Part shown: positions 10,597-18,842 of the stretch, one piece after another
Numbering within the stretch: the stretch's first letter is position 1
How the letters are laid out: each line of letters starts with the position of its first letter
Assembly (NCBI GenBank): GCA_003220615.1
Contig: QHTB01000139.1
Span: 122,777 to 186,776 of the forward strand
Origin: Candidatus Rokuibacteriota bacterium
Lineage (GTDB): Bacteria; Methylomirabilota; Methylomirabilia; Rokubacteriales; CSP1-6
Direction: 5' to 3'
DNA length: 64,000 nucleotides
Position numbers and translations under genes: made by a program
Notes under the pieces: model-generated
Databases searched by the model: none
Told to the model about the DNA's origin: nothing
Seen by the model: the letters and a program-made list of their open reading frames with translations, nothing else

Positions 10597-11112
10597 TCAG
10601 TGATTGAGCCGGCTCGCGATGTCGCGCAGCGCGGCCAACCGGGGGTCGGGCGCCCGGGTCTCGCACGAGCAGGCCGTGGTGTTGCGGTTGACCCCGCAGA
10701 CGGGGCACAACCCCCGACACTCCGGCCGGCACAGCGGCTTCATCGGAAGCGCCAGCGTCGTTTCGGTCTCGATGAGCGAGTTCAGGTTCAGCTCGTCGTT
10801 GTCGTAGAAGTCGAGGTCCAGGTCGTCGGCGCCGAGCTCGGCGTCGTCCGCCACGGCCGGGCGCGGCAGGTAGCGTGCGTCGACCGGCACCGTGATGGCC
10901 ACCGGGAGCGCCTCCACGCAGCGGCCACAGGTCAGCGGCACCGTCGCCGCGAGCTCACCAGTCACCACGACGTCATCGCCGTCACGGGCGACGTCGAGCC
11001 GGACACCATCGAGGCGCCACGCGCGGTCGGTATAAGGCGCGATGAACTCGCCGACGTTGGCGAACGTGAGGCCGTCGTCCGGGATGTCGGAAACCCGAAT
11101 GATCATCGACAT
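10597..11112 (-). CDS. DUF177/YceD family protein
   Basis: Located directly upstream of rpmF; CGRCVEAL, CRGLCPVCGVNRN; start trimmed to MSMIIRVSDIPDDG because the longer ORF runs into the promoter. Confidence 0.88.
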   Translation of the reverse strand: MSMIIRVSDIPDDGLTFANVGEFIAPYTDRAWRLDGVRLDVARDGDDVVVTGELAATVPLTCGRCVEALPVAITVPVDARYLPRPAVADDAELGADDLDLDFYDNDELNLNSLIETETTLALPMKPLCRPECRGLCPVCGVNRNTTACSCETRAPDPRLAALRDIASRLNH

Positions 11113-11173
11113 CGCTCCGGGGTGAATCTCGTGTAAGTCTTTGTTGTTAGTGAATTTTTTACGAAACCGGTTC

Positions 11174-11202
11174 AGTGTATCGGCGGGGTCCGGGCAAGTC
11201 AA
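11174..11202 (-). promoter_or_regulatory. Candidate sigma70-type promoter for the DUF177-rpmF-plsX-fab operon
   Basis: Minus strand TTGACT (11202-11197), 17-nt spacer, TACACT (11179-11174). Confidence 0.6.
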
Positions 11203-11207
11203 GGAAT

Positions 11208-11236
11208 TTGACCCCCCTGGAGTCGTTTGCTACGCT
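11208..11236 (+). promoter_or_regulatory. Candidate sigma70-type promoter for htpX
   Basis: TTGACC (11208-11213), 17-nt spacer, TACGCT (11231-11236); AGGAG near 11270 precedes the htpX ATG. Confidence 0.55.
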
Positions 11237-11281
11237 CTCAGCGGAACTTAGGCCTCCTTTTATAAGGGACAGGAGTCAGTC

Positions 11282-12124
11282 ATGTCCAACATGTTCAAGA
11301 CCGCCATCCTTCTCGCGGTGCTCACGGCGATGCTCATCCTGATCGGGGGTGCCATCGGCGGCCGGCAAGGCATGATGATGGCGTTCATCTTCGCCATCGC
11401 CATGAACTTCTTCAGCTACTGGTTCTCGGACAAGATCGTGCTCTCGATGTACGGAGCCCAGCCGATCGACGAAGCCCAGGCTCCCCGCCTGTACGCCATC
11501 TTGCGCCGGCTGACCACGCGCGCTCAGATCCCGATGCCACGCGTGTACCTGATCCCGACCGACACCCCGAACGCCTTCGCCACTGGCCGCAACCCCGAGC
11601 ATGCGGCCGTCGCCGTCACGGAAGGCATCATGCGGATCCTGGACGAGGAGGAGCTGGAAGGCGTCCTCGCCCACGAACTCTCCCACGTGAAGAACCGCGA
11701 CATCCTCATCTCGACGATCGCCGCGACGCTGGCCGGGGCCATCACCTATCTGGCCCACATGGCCCAGTGGGCGGCCATGTTCGGCGGCCGGCGCGAGGAC
11801 GACGAGGGCGGGAGCCCGTTCGGGGCCATCTTGATGGCGATCCTGGCTCCGATTGCGGCGCTGCTGGTCCAGATGGCCGTGTCCCGATCCCGCGAGTATC
11901 AGGCCGACGCCACCGGCGCCCGCGTCGCCGGCAAGCCGTGGGGCCTGGCCAAGGCTCTCGAGAAGCTCCAGATGGCCCAGCAGGTCGCGCCGATGGAAGC
12001 GAACCCGGCCACCGCGCACCTCTTCATCGTCAACCCGCTGAGCGGGCGGGCGTTCATGAACCTGTTCTCGACGCACCCGCCGATCGAGGACCGGATCGCG
12101 CGTCTTCGAGCCATGCGCGTCTAG
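11282..12124 (+). CDS. htpX: Zinc metalloprotease HtpX
   Basis: [16 protein letters not shown] zinc motif, hydrophobic segments, [14 protein letters not shown] terminus. Confidence 0.96.
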   Translation: MSNMFKTAILLAVLTAMLILIGGAIGGRQGMMMAFIFAIAMNFFSYWFSDKIVLSMYGAQPIDEAQAPRLYAILRRLTTRAQIPMPRVYLIPTDTPNAFATGRNPEHAAVAVTEGIMRILDEEELEGVLAHELSHVKNRDILISTIAATLAGAITYLAHMAQWAAMFGGRREDDEGGSPFGAILMAILAPIAALLVQMAVSRSREYQADATGARVAGKPWGLAKALEKLQMAQQVAPMEANPATAHLFIVNPLSGRAFMNLFSTHPPIEDRIARLRAMRV

Positions 12125-12160
12125 CGGCGTCGTTCCTTTGTCCACTGCGCCCGGCGTGGC

Positions 12161-13552
12161 ATGATGGCCGGGATGTCCGTGGCCGAAGTTCCGGTCGTCA
12201 CTCGTAACGACGACCTCCTCGACGGTAACCTCATCCGCCGCTGGCTCGCCTGGGGGTTCGTCTGGCTCCTCGTCTTTCCCACTGTCGGTGCCGTCGTCGC
12301 GGCCAAGTTCAATCATCCCGACTTCCTCGGCGGCGTGGCCTGGCTCTCGTTCGGACGCCTGCGACCGATCCACGTCAACGGCGTGATCTGGGGCGCGTTC
12401 TCCACGCTCTTCATCGGGCTGGCCCATTACGTGGTCCCGCGTCTCTGTGGCGTCCGGGTGGCGGGGGAGCGTGTCGGTCCGTGGCTGCTCTGGATCTGGA
12501 ACGTGAACCTCGCCGTCGGCGTGGTGATGCTCGGCCTCGGCGCCAACCGCGGATGGGAGGCCGGTGAGTTCCCGCTCGCCACCGTGATGGTGACGCTCGG
12601 CGTGCTCCTGGCACTCACCGTCCAATTCTTGGTCACGATCGCCCGGCGCACCGAGCCTCCGCTCTACGTCTCGCTCTGGTATCTGATCGCGGCGTTCGTG
12701 TGGACGGACGTGAACCTCGTCCTGTTGCTGCTGGGCCCGAGTCACATCGCCGGGATCAACAACGCGGCCTGGCACGGGCTCTTCATTCACTACGTCGTCG
12801 GGTTGTGGATCACGCCGGCCGGCTACGTCATCATCTATTACTTCCTGCCCGCCAGCCTCCGCGCGCCGCTGTACAGTCACAAGCTCTCGCTCATCGGCTT
12901 CTGGTCGTTGGCCTTCTTCTATCCGTTCGTGGGCATCCACCACTATCTCTACGCGCCGATCGCCGAGTGGGCACAGACGATCGCCATCGTCTCGTCGATG
13001 ATGCTGATCATCCCGGTCTGGACGGTCATCCAGAACTTCTTCGGCACGGTCGGCCATCGCTGGCGCGGGCTCGGATCCAATTTGCCGGCCAAGTTCCTCA
13101 TCACCGGCTCCCTCATGTACCTCGTCGGTTGCTTCCAGGGATCGATCGAAGCCCTGCGCGTGCTGCAGCGACCGACTCACTTCACCGACTTCGTCATCGG
13201 CCACTCGCACATCACGATCTTCGGGACCTTCGTGATCTGGGCGCTGGCGGGCGCCGTCTACGTGTGGCCAAGGATCACCGCCTCGGCGCCATGGTCACTC
13301 GCCCTCGGGAATGGAGCCTTCTGGCTGATCACGGCTGGCATCACCGCGATGTTCGTCGTGCTCGTCACCCAGGGCCTGATCCAGGGGGTCATGCTGATGC
13401 GCGGTGCCGAGTGGCTCGACTCGGTGAATGCGATGCGGCCGTGGTGGTGGGTCCGGACGCTCACCGGCCTGGCGATGGACGTGGGGAATTCGCTGCTCGT
13501 GCTCACGCTCACGCTGGGATCGCTCGGGACCCGGCGGCCGGTCACGGCATGA
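12161..13552 (+). CDS. ccoN: cbb3-type cytochrome c oxidase subunit I
   Basis: FGRLRPIHVNGVIWG, WHGLFIHYVVGLWITPAGYVIIYYFLP, FVGIHHYLYAPIAEWAQT, TDFVIGHSHITIFG; multi-TM. Confidence 0.92.
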   Translation: MMAGMSVAEVPVVTRNDDLLDGNLIRRWLAWGFVWLLVFPTVGAVVAAKFNHPDFLGGVAWLSFGRLRPIHVNGVIWGAFSTLFIGLAHYVVPRLCGVRVAGERVGPWLLWIWNVNLAVGVVMLGLGANRGWEAGEFPLATVMVTLGVLLALTVQFLVTIARRTEPPLYVSLWYLIAAFVWTDVNLVLLLLGPSHIAGINNAAWHGLFIHYVVGLWITPAGYVIIYYFLPASLRAPLYSHKLSLIGFWSLAFFYPFVGIHHYLYAPIAEWAQTIAIVSSMMLIIPVWTVIQNFFGTVGHRWRGLGSNLPAKFLITGSLMYLVGCFQGSIEALRVLQRPTHFTDFVIGHSHITIFGTFVIWALAGAVYVWPRITASAPWSLALGNGAFWLITAGITAMFVVLVTQGLIQGVMLMRGAEWLDSVNAMRPWWWVRTLTGLAMDVGNSLLVLTLTLGSLGTRRPVTA

Positions 13553-15078
13553 GATCGATCACGACCCTGGCCGCCGGCGCTGGCTTCTTCTTCGTCACGC
13601 TGGCGCTTTTCGTTCAGGGCGTGTTGCCCGCGCTCGTCCCCGAGTCCCGTGCCCGCGAGGTCACGCGAGCGGTCCGCACCGATCTCGGTGACGTGAGCTG
13701 GGTCCGCTATCCGACGCCCGAGTACACCGCCCTCCAGCACGCCGGCCGTGCGGTCTACATCCGTGAAGGATGCTGGTACTGCCACAGCCAGTACGTGCGT
13801 CCGGTGGCCGGCGAGGATCGGCGATGGGGGCCGGTGTCGGAGCCGGGCGAGTACGCGTGGGATCTCCCTCACCTGCTCTCGACACGCCGCATCGGCCCCG
13901 ATCTGTCCCGGGTCGGCCTCAAGTACGGCGACGACTGGCACTACGCGCATCACTGGAATCCACGCCTGACCGTGCCCGACTCGCTGATGCCGCGGTTCCC
14001 GTGGCTGTTCGTCGACATCACGGCCCCGGTGCGCCGTGACGGTGAGCGACTGGTGCTCGAGGTCACCGGGGAATTGCGACGGTACTTCAGCCTCCGCGGC
14101 GATCGACCGATCACGCTCTTTCCCGACGCCGGTGGCCTCGCCTTCGTGCGACCTCGCCCCGACGGCGCCTTCCCTATCGATGGTGTGCCCGTCATCGACC
14201 TCACGGCGTTGCGCGGCCGGCCATTCTCGGAGAGCTCGGTGAGGCTCGTCATTCCGAAGGCGGATCTCGTGGCGCTGGTGAGCTACATCCAGCGGCTCGG
14301 CACGAGCCGGGGCGTCTGGCGCGACGTCTTCGCGCCTCAGATGACGACGACGACCGACGTCGCCATCGCCGCCGATGCCGCCACGCGCGAGCACGGGCGC
14401 GCCGTCTACACGCGGCGCTGCGTCGGCTGTCATGGCCGCGACGGCGACGGCAACGGCGAGGCCGCCACGTTTCTCTCACCGCGGCCTCGCGACTTCACGG
14501 CGGCGATCTTCAAGTTCCGCTCGACACCGTCGGGATCGCTTCCCACCGACGCCGATCTCTTTCGGACCGTCACGCGTGGCGTGCGCGGGACGGCCATGCC
14601 CACGTGGCATGAGCTGCCAATGGAGGACCGCCGTGCGGTCATCGCCTTCATCAAGACGTTTTCCCCGCGCTGGCGCGACGAGAAGCCTGAGCCGGGCGGA
14701 CTGCCGGCGTCACCCCCGCCGGCCTCCACCGCCCTGATCGAGCGCGGGCGCGACGTCTACCAATCGGCCAAGTGCTGGGAGTGTCACGGCGAGCACGGCC
14801 GCGGCGATGGGCCGTCGGCCGCACAGCTCAGAGACGACTTCGAGTTTCCGATCCGACCGACGGATTTCACGCGTGGTCAGTTCAAGGCGGGCGCCACGGC
14901 CGCCGACATCTTCCGCGCGCTGACCGTCGGCCTCGACGGAACACCGATGCCGTCATTCGCCGATTCCCTGCCCGACGAGGAGCGCTGGGCCGTCGCGTAT
15001 TACGTGCTCTCGCTCTCGGCGTGGACCGATCCGCTCACCGGACAGCGCCTGAACGCGCGTCGACGCGACACGGAGTGA
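13549..15078 (+). CDS. Fused cbb3 oxidase subunit II (CcoO-like) with two C-terminal cytochrome c domains (three heme-binding motifs)
   Basis: One N-terminal TM; CWYCHSQYVRPV (CcoO type), CVGCHGRDGDGNG, CWECHGEHGRGDG; ATGA overlap with ccoN. Confidence 0.88.
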   Translation: MRSITTLAAGAGFFFVTLALFVQGVLPALVPESRAREVTRAVRTDLGDVSWVRYPTPEYTALQHAGRAVYIREGCWYCHSQYVRPVAGEDRRWGPVSEPGEYAWDLPHLLSTRRIGPDLSRVGLKYGDDWHYAHHWNPRLTVPDSLMPRFPWLFVDITAPVRRDGERLVLEVTGELRRYFSLRGDRPITLFPDAGGLAFVRPRPDGAFPIDGVPVIDLTALRGRPFSESSVRLVIPKADLVALVSYIQRLGTSRGVWRDVFAPQMTTTTDVAIAADAATREHGRAVYTRRCVGCHGRDGDGNGEAATFLSPRPRDFTAAIFKFRSTPSGSLPTDADLFRTVTRGVRGTAMPTWHELPMEDRRAVIAFIKTFSPRWRDEKPEPGGLPASPPPASTALIERGRDVYQSAKCWECHGEHGRGDGPSAAQLRDDFEFPIRPTDFTRGQFKAGATAADIFRALTVGLDGTPMPSFADSLPDEERWAVAYYVLSLSAWTDPLTGQRLNARRRDTE

Positions 15079-15080
15079 CC

Positions 15081-15245
15081 ATGCTCGAATACCTGACGCT
15101 CGGAGAGTTCGCAGTGGCCGCGCTGATGGCGCTGGCGGCGCTCAGCGCGTTCGTCTGGGGAGTGGCCGGCGGCGCCTTCGGCAACGTGGAGGGCGTGAAG
15201 CAGCGCGTGCTCGAGGCCGAGGACGATGAGCCGCCACGAAGCTGA
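15081..15245 (+). CDS. ccoS: CcoS-like cbb3 oxidase assembly protein
   Basis: 54 aa single-TM; SAFVWGVAGGAFGNVEGVKQRVL resembles the CcoS FLW(A/G)V.SGQFDD.EG pattern. Confidence 0.6.
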   Translation: MLEYLTLGEFAVAALMALAALSAFVWGVAGGAFGNVEGVKQRVLEAEDDEPPRS

Positions 15246-15384
15246 GCACGAGCGCCTCGAGCGGTACGCCGGTGGCGAGATCGAGGTCCGTCCCGGCGGG
15301 GTCAATCGCTGGCTCCTCGTAGTCTATGCCGTCCTCGCCGTGTGGGGAGTCTGGTACCTCTTCGCCTGCTGGAAGGTGTCGTGA
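15226..15384 (+). CDS. Single-TM micro-protein (52 aa), cbb3-associated
   Basis: MSRHEAEHERLERYAGGEIEVRPGGVNRWLLVVYAVLAVWGVWYLFACWKVS*; overlaps ccoS and ends in a GTGA overlap with the next ORF. Confidence 0.6.
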   Translation: MSRHEAEHERLERYAGGEIEVRPGGVNRWLLVVYAVLAVWGVWYLFACWKVS

Positions 15385-15479
15385 AGGCGGAGCGAGTCCT
15401 GATCGCCCTTGCCATCCTGAACCTCGCCGTGCTCTTCGTCGAACTGGTCTTCGTCACGATCTCCGGTATCGGCCGATGA
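15381..15479 (+). CDS. Single-TM micro-protein (32 aa)
   Basis: (GTG)KAERVLIALAILNLAVLFVELVFVTISGIGR*; GTGA/ATGA overlaps on both sides. Confidence 0.45.
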   Translation: MKAERVLIALAILNLAVLFVELVFVTISGIGR

Positions 15480-15568
15480 GCGTTCCCGAGGCGCTGGCGC
15501 TCGTGCTCTTCTTGACCGGCACGGTGGCGTTCTTCGTCTGGGTCGCGATCCTGGCCTTGCGGAAATGA
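15476..15568 (+). CDS. Single-TM micro-protein (30 aa)
   Basis: MSVPEALALVLFLTGTVAFFVWVAILALRK*; ATGA overlap with the preceding ORF. Confidence 0.45.
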   Translation: MSVPEALALVLFLTGTVAFFVWVAILALRK

Positions 15569-15704
15569 TGCGCAGCCGACCTGTTGTCGCTTGCGCCCGG
15601 CAGTGTCGAGCGCCGGCTTCGCCGGCGCAAGTTCCCCGGGGGAGGTTCGGAAGGGGGGCGGAGCCCCCCTGGGAGCAAATCGTCTGGGTCGCGATCCTGG
15701 CCTT
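15534..15704. repeat. Palindrome-rich element bounded by a 25-bp direct repeat
   Basis: TCGTCTGGGTCGCGATCCTGGCCTT at 15534-15558 and 15680-15704; between them hairpins CGCCGG-CTTCG-CCGGCG (15611-15627) and GGGGGGC-GGA-GCCCCCC (15653-15669). Confidence 0.8.
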
Positions 15705-15710
15705 CAGAAA

Positions 15711-16529
15711 ATGAACACGGGGCTCGCGCTCGCGGCCCTGGCGCTCCTCTTCGCGGCATACGCCATCGGGTGGTGTCGTCTCGCTCGACGCTCGGCGAGC
15801 GCCGTCGCGCCGTGGCGGCCGCTCGCCGCTGCCGGAGGGTTGGCGACGTTCGGGCTGGCCCTGGCCTCACCGTTGTCGGAGGCCGCCCACCAACGGTTCG
15901 CCGCCCACATGCTCCAGCACGTCCTGATGATGATGCTGGCGGTGCCGCTCGTGCTGAGCTCCGACCCCTTTGCGGCGCTGGTGTGGGCCCTGCCGCGCCA
16001 GGGGCGGGCAGCGGTCGGCCTTCTTCTCACGCGCGCAGCACCCCTGCGGCGCCTCGCGACCTTTCTCGTGGCGCCTACCGTCGCGTGGGTGCTCAGCGCT
16101 TCGGTCGTGTGGCTCTGGCACGTCCCCGCCCTCTACGACCTCGCGCTCGAGAACGAAATCTGGCACGTCGTCGAGCACGGCGCGTTCGTCATGGGCGCCG
16201 CCGTCTTCTGGTGGCCGATCGTCACGCCTGCCCCCCGCGTACGGCGTCCCCCGGCCGACGGAGCCCGCCTGGCGTACCTCGTCCTGGCCGCGGTCGTCAA
16301 CGGCGGCCTCGGCGTGCTCTTTGCCTCGGCGACCCGTCCGTTCTATGCCGCCTACGCCGGCGCTCCTGACGCCGTGGACGACCAGGCACTGGGCGGTGTC
16401 GTCATGTGGGCGGTCGGGAGCGCCGTGGAAATGGTCGCGATTCTGGTCGTCGTCTGGCGAATTCTGGCCAGGACGGGCTCGGGCGCGTTGACTGGCACCA
16501 GGGCGGTGCGCGAGAATGAATCGGTTTGA
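15711..16529 (+). CDS. CtaG-type cytochrome c oxidase assembly membrane protein
   Basis: HMLQHVLMMMLAVPLVL, WLWHVPALYDLALENEIWHVVEHGAFVMGAAVFWWP; multi-TM. Confidence 0.85.
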   Translation: MNTGLALAALALLFAAYAIGWCRLARRSASAVAPWRPLAAAGGLATFGLALASPLSEAAHQRFAAHMLQHVLMMMLAVPLVLSSDPFAALVWALPRQGRAAVGLLLTRAAPLRRLATFLVAPTVAWVLSASVVWLWHVPALYDLALENEIWHVVEHGAFVMGAAVFWWPIVTPAPRVRRPPADGARLAYLVLAAVVNGGLGVLFASATRPFYAAYAGAPDAVDDQALGGVVMWAVGSAVEMVAILVVVWRILARTGSGALTGTRAVRENESV

Positions 16530-17253
16530 CTCTATGATGGCCGATTTCGCTATTCAGATCAGCGCTCTCAAGAAAATCTATGGCGGGCGCCCCATTCTGT
16601 CCGACGTGAACCTCGCCATCCGTCCCGGCGAGGCGGTCGCTCTCCTGGGCGCCAACGGTGCCGGAAAGACGACCCTCCTGAGAATCCTGGCGACGCTGTC
16701 GCGCCCGTCGCGCGGCACGGCCGTCGTGGCCGGTCACGACTGCGTGAAGCACGCCGAGCGCGTCCGCGAGCGCGTCGGCTTCGTCGCCCACGGCGCGTGG
16801 GTGTACGAGGACCTGACCGCGCTCGAGAATCTCAAGTTCTGGACGACACTGAGCGGCCGTCCGATGAGCGCCGAGACGCTTCGCGTCGCGCTGACCGCGG
16901 TGGATCTCGATCGCTTCGCCCACGCTCGGGTGCGGACGTTCTCGGTCGGCATGAAGCGACGCCTGGCCCTGGCCCGACTGACGCTCAGCCATCCGCGCGT
17001 GATCCTGCTCGACGAGCCGTTCGCCGGGCTCGACCAGCAAGCGGGGAAGTGGGTCGACGAATACCTGGCCGCGTTCAAGGCGGGTGGCGGCACCGTGCTG
17101 CTGACCACGCACAGCTTCGGCCGCGGGCTCGGCGTCGCCGACCGCATCGTCATCCTTACCGGTGGCACGGTCGTCCTCGACACGCCGGCGGCCACGCTCT
17201 CGCCCGATGACGTGCGACGCCTGTACGAGGCCCACGCCGAGGACGAAGCGTGA
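16516..17253 (+). CDS. ccmA: Heme/cytochrome c biogenesis ABC transporter ATP-binding protein
   Basis: Walker A LLGANGAGKTTLLR, FSVGMKRRLALARL, LLDEPFAGLD; first gene of a ccmABCDEFG string. Confidence 0.92.
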   Translation: MNRFDSMMADFAIQISALKKIYGGRPILSDVNLAIRPGEAVALLGANGAGKTTLLRILATLSRPSRGTAVVAGHDCVKHAERVRERVGFVAHGAWVYEDLTALENLKFWTTLSGRPMSAETLRVALTAVDLDRFAHARVRTFSVGMKRRLALARLTLSHPRVILLDEPFAGLDQQAGKWVDEYLAAFKAGGGTVLLTTHSFGRGLGVADRIVILTGGTVVLDTPAATLSPDDVRRLYEAHAEDEA

Positions 17254-17927
17254 GCTACGCACGCCGCGCGTGGATCGTGCTCTGGAAGGACGCGCTGGCC
17301 GAGCGGCGCTCCAAGGAAGCGCTCAACGCGCTCTTTTTCTTCACGCTCCTCCTGCTCTTCATCTTCCAGTTCACGCTGGGCGGTGATCGCGAGCGCCTGA
17401 CCGACGCCTTGCCCGGGCTCCTCTGGCTCGGCTTCGTCCTGAGCGGGCTCGTGGGCCTGGGACGCGCGTTTCTCACCGAGCGCGACCACGACTGCTGGGA
17501 GGGCCTGCTCCTCTCGCCCGGCGACAAGTCGGCCATCTACCTCGGCAAGCTCGCGGGCAACCTGCTGCTGATGCTGCTCGTCGAAGCGATCACGCTCGTG
17601 CTGTTCGGCGTCTTTTTCAATCTCGACGTCGGAAGACATCTCCCGGCACTGGCCGGCGTCGTCGTGCTCGGCACCGTCGGCTTCGCCGCCGTCGGCACGC
17701 TCTTCGCGGCCATGACGGCCCAGGTACGGGCGCGCGAGCTGCTGTTTCCCGTGCTGCTGCTCCCTGTCCTCGTGCCGGTGCTCCTCGGATCCGTGAAGGC
17801 GACCGAGGCGGTGCTGGCCGGCGAGGGCCTGGGCGGCGTCACACACTGGCTGAAGCTCCTGGCCGCCGCCGACACCGTATACGTCGCCGTCGGCGTGCTC
17901 ACGTTCGACGCGATCCTCGAGGGGTGA
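17250..17927 (+). CDS. ccmB: Heme exporter protein CcmB
   Basis: Membrane protein with LLSPGDKSAIYLGKLAGN between ccmA and ccmC. Confidence 0.92.
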   Translation: MSYARRAWIVLWKDALAERRSKEALNALFFFTLLLLFIFQFTLGGDRERLTDALPGLLWLGFVLSGLVGLGRAFLTERDHDCWEGLLLSPGDKSAIYLGKLAGNLLLMLLVEAITLVLFGVFFNLDVGRHLPALAGVVVLGTVGFAAVGTLFAAMTAQVRARELLFPVLLLPVLVPVLLGSVKATEAVLAGEGLGGVTHWLKLLAAADTVYVAVGVLTFDAILEG

Positions 17928-17931
17928 ACCG

Positions 17932-18579
17932 ATGACTCGCACGCTGGGATGGCTGGTGGTGCTCGCCCTCGTGGCCGGGCTCGTCATGGGCTTCCTCGTC
18001 GCTCCCCGGGACGCGGCCCAGGGCAACGTGCAGCGCATCATGTACGTGCACGTGCCGAGCGTGCTGGTGGCGTACCTCGCGTTCGCCGTCGTCCTCCTCG
18101 CATCGATCGTCTACCTGACGACCCGGCGCGAGTCGGCCGACCGCATCGGCCACGCCTCGGCCGAGGTCGGTGTGCTCTTCACCGGCATCACGATCGCGTC
18201 CGGCGCGATCTGGGGGAAGCCCACCTGGGGCACGTGGTGGACGTGGGACGCGCGGCTCACCAGCGTCGCCGTGCTCTTCGTGATGTACCTCGGCTACCTG
18301 CTCGTGCGCGGGATGGTCGACGACCGTGAGCGCGCGGCCCGCTACTCGGCCGTGGTGGGGATCGTGGCGGCACTCGACGTCCCGCTCGTCCACTTTTCGG
18401 TGTACTGGTGGCGCACGCTCCACCAGCCGCCAACGATGCTCAAGCCCGGGCCGAGCACGATGCCGGGGGTCTTTGCCGCGACATTGCTCGTCAACCTGGC
18501 CGCGCTCGCGCTCGTGTATGTCTTCCTCGTCACGAAGCGCGTGGCGCTGCTGAGGCGCGAAGAGGAGGCGTTGGCGTGA
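17932..18579 (+). CDS. ccmC: Heme exporter protein CcmC
   Basis: WWD-type heme motif WGKPTWGTWWTWDARLTS; MYVHVPS. Confidence 0.93.
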   Translation: MTRTLGWLVVLALVAGLVMGFLVAPRDAAQGNVQRIMYVHVPSVLVAYLAFAVVLLASIVYLTTRRESADRIGHASAEVGVLFTGITIASGAIWGKPTWGTWWTWDARLTSVAVLFVMYLGYLLVRGMVDDRERAARYSAVVGIVAALDVPLVHFSVYWWRTLHQPPTMLKPGPSTMPGVFAATLLVNLAALALVYVFLVTKRVALLRREEEALA

Positions 18580-18842
18580 TGCCCGACAACTGGAGCTTCG
18601 TGATCGCCGCCTACCTCCTGGCCGCAGTCGTGCTTGGCGCATACTGGCGCCACCTGGTGAAGAAGGAACGCGAGCTCGAGGTCCACGATCGAATGGATCG
18701 GCCGGTGCAAAGCACGCAGAGCATGGGCGGGCCAGTCAATCAAGGTCTGCCCGTGAATCAATCCGTCAAAGGAACGCAACCCCGCGTACCCGGGACAGGC
18801 CACCTGCGATCGGAACCGAGCACGCGGCGCCCGTTACCATGA
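18579..18842 (+). CDS. ccmD: CcmD-like heme exporter small membrane protein
   Basis: MPDNWSFVIAAYLLAAVVLGAYWRHLVKKERELE; position between ccmC and ccmE; long low-complexity C-terminal tail. Confidence 0.75.
   Translation: MPDNWSFVIAAYLLAAVVLGAYWRHLVKKERELEVHDRMDRPVQSTQSMGGPVNQGLPVNQSVKGTQPRVPGTGHLRSEPSTRRPLP

Noticed and set aside
11276-13210. Long minus-strand ORF (644 aa) opposite htpX/ccoN
   Set aside because: Composition (RDEHQ-rich) is that of an antisense shadow; htpX and ccoN are unambiguous on the other strand.
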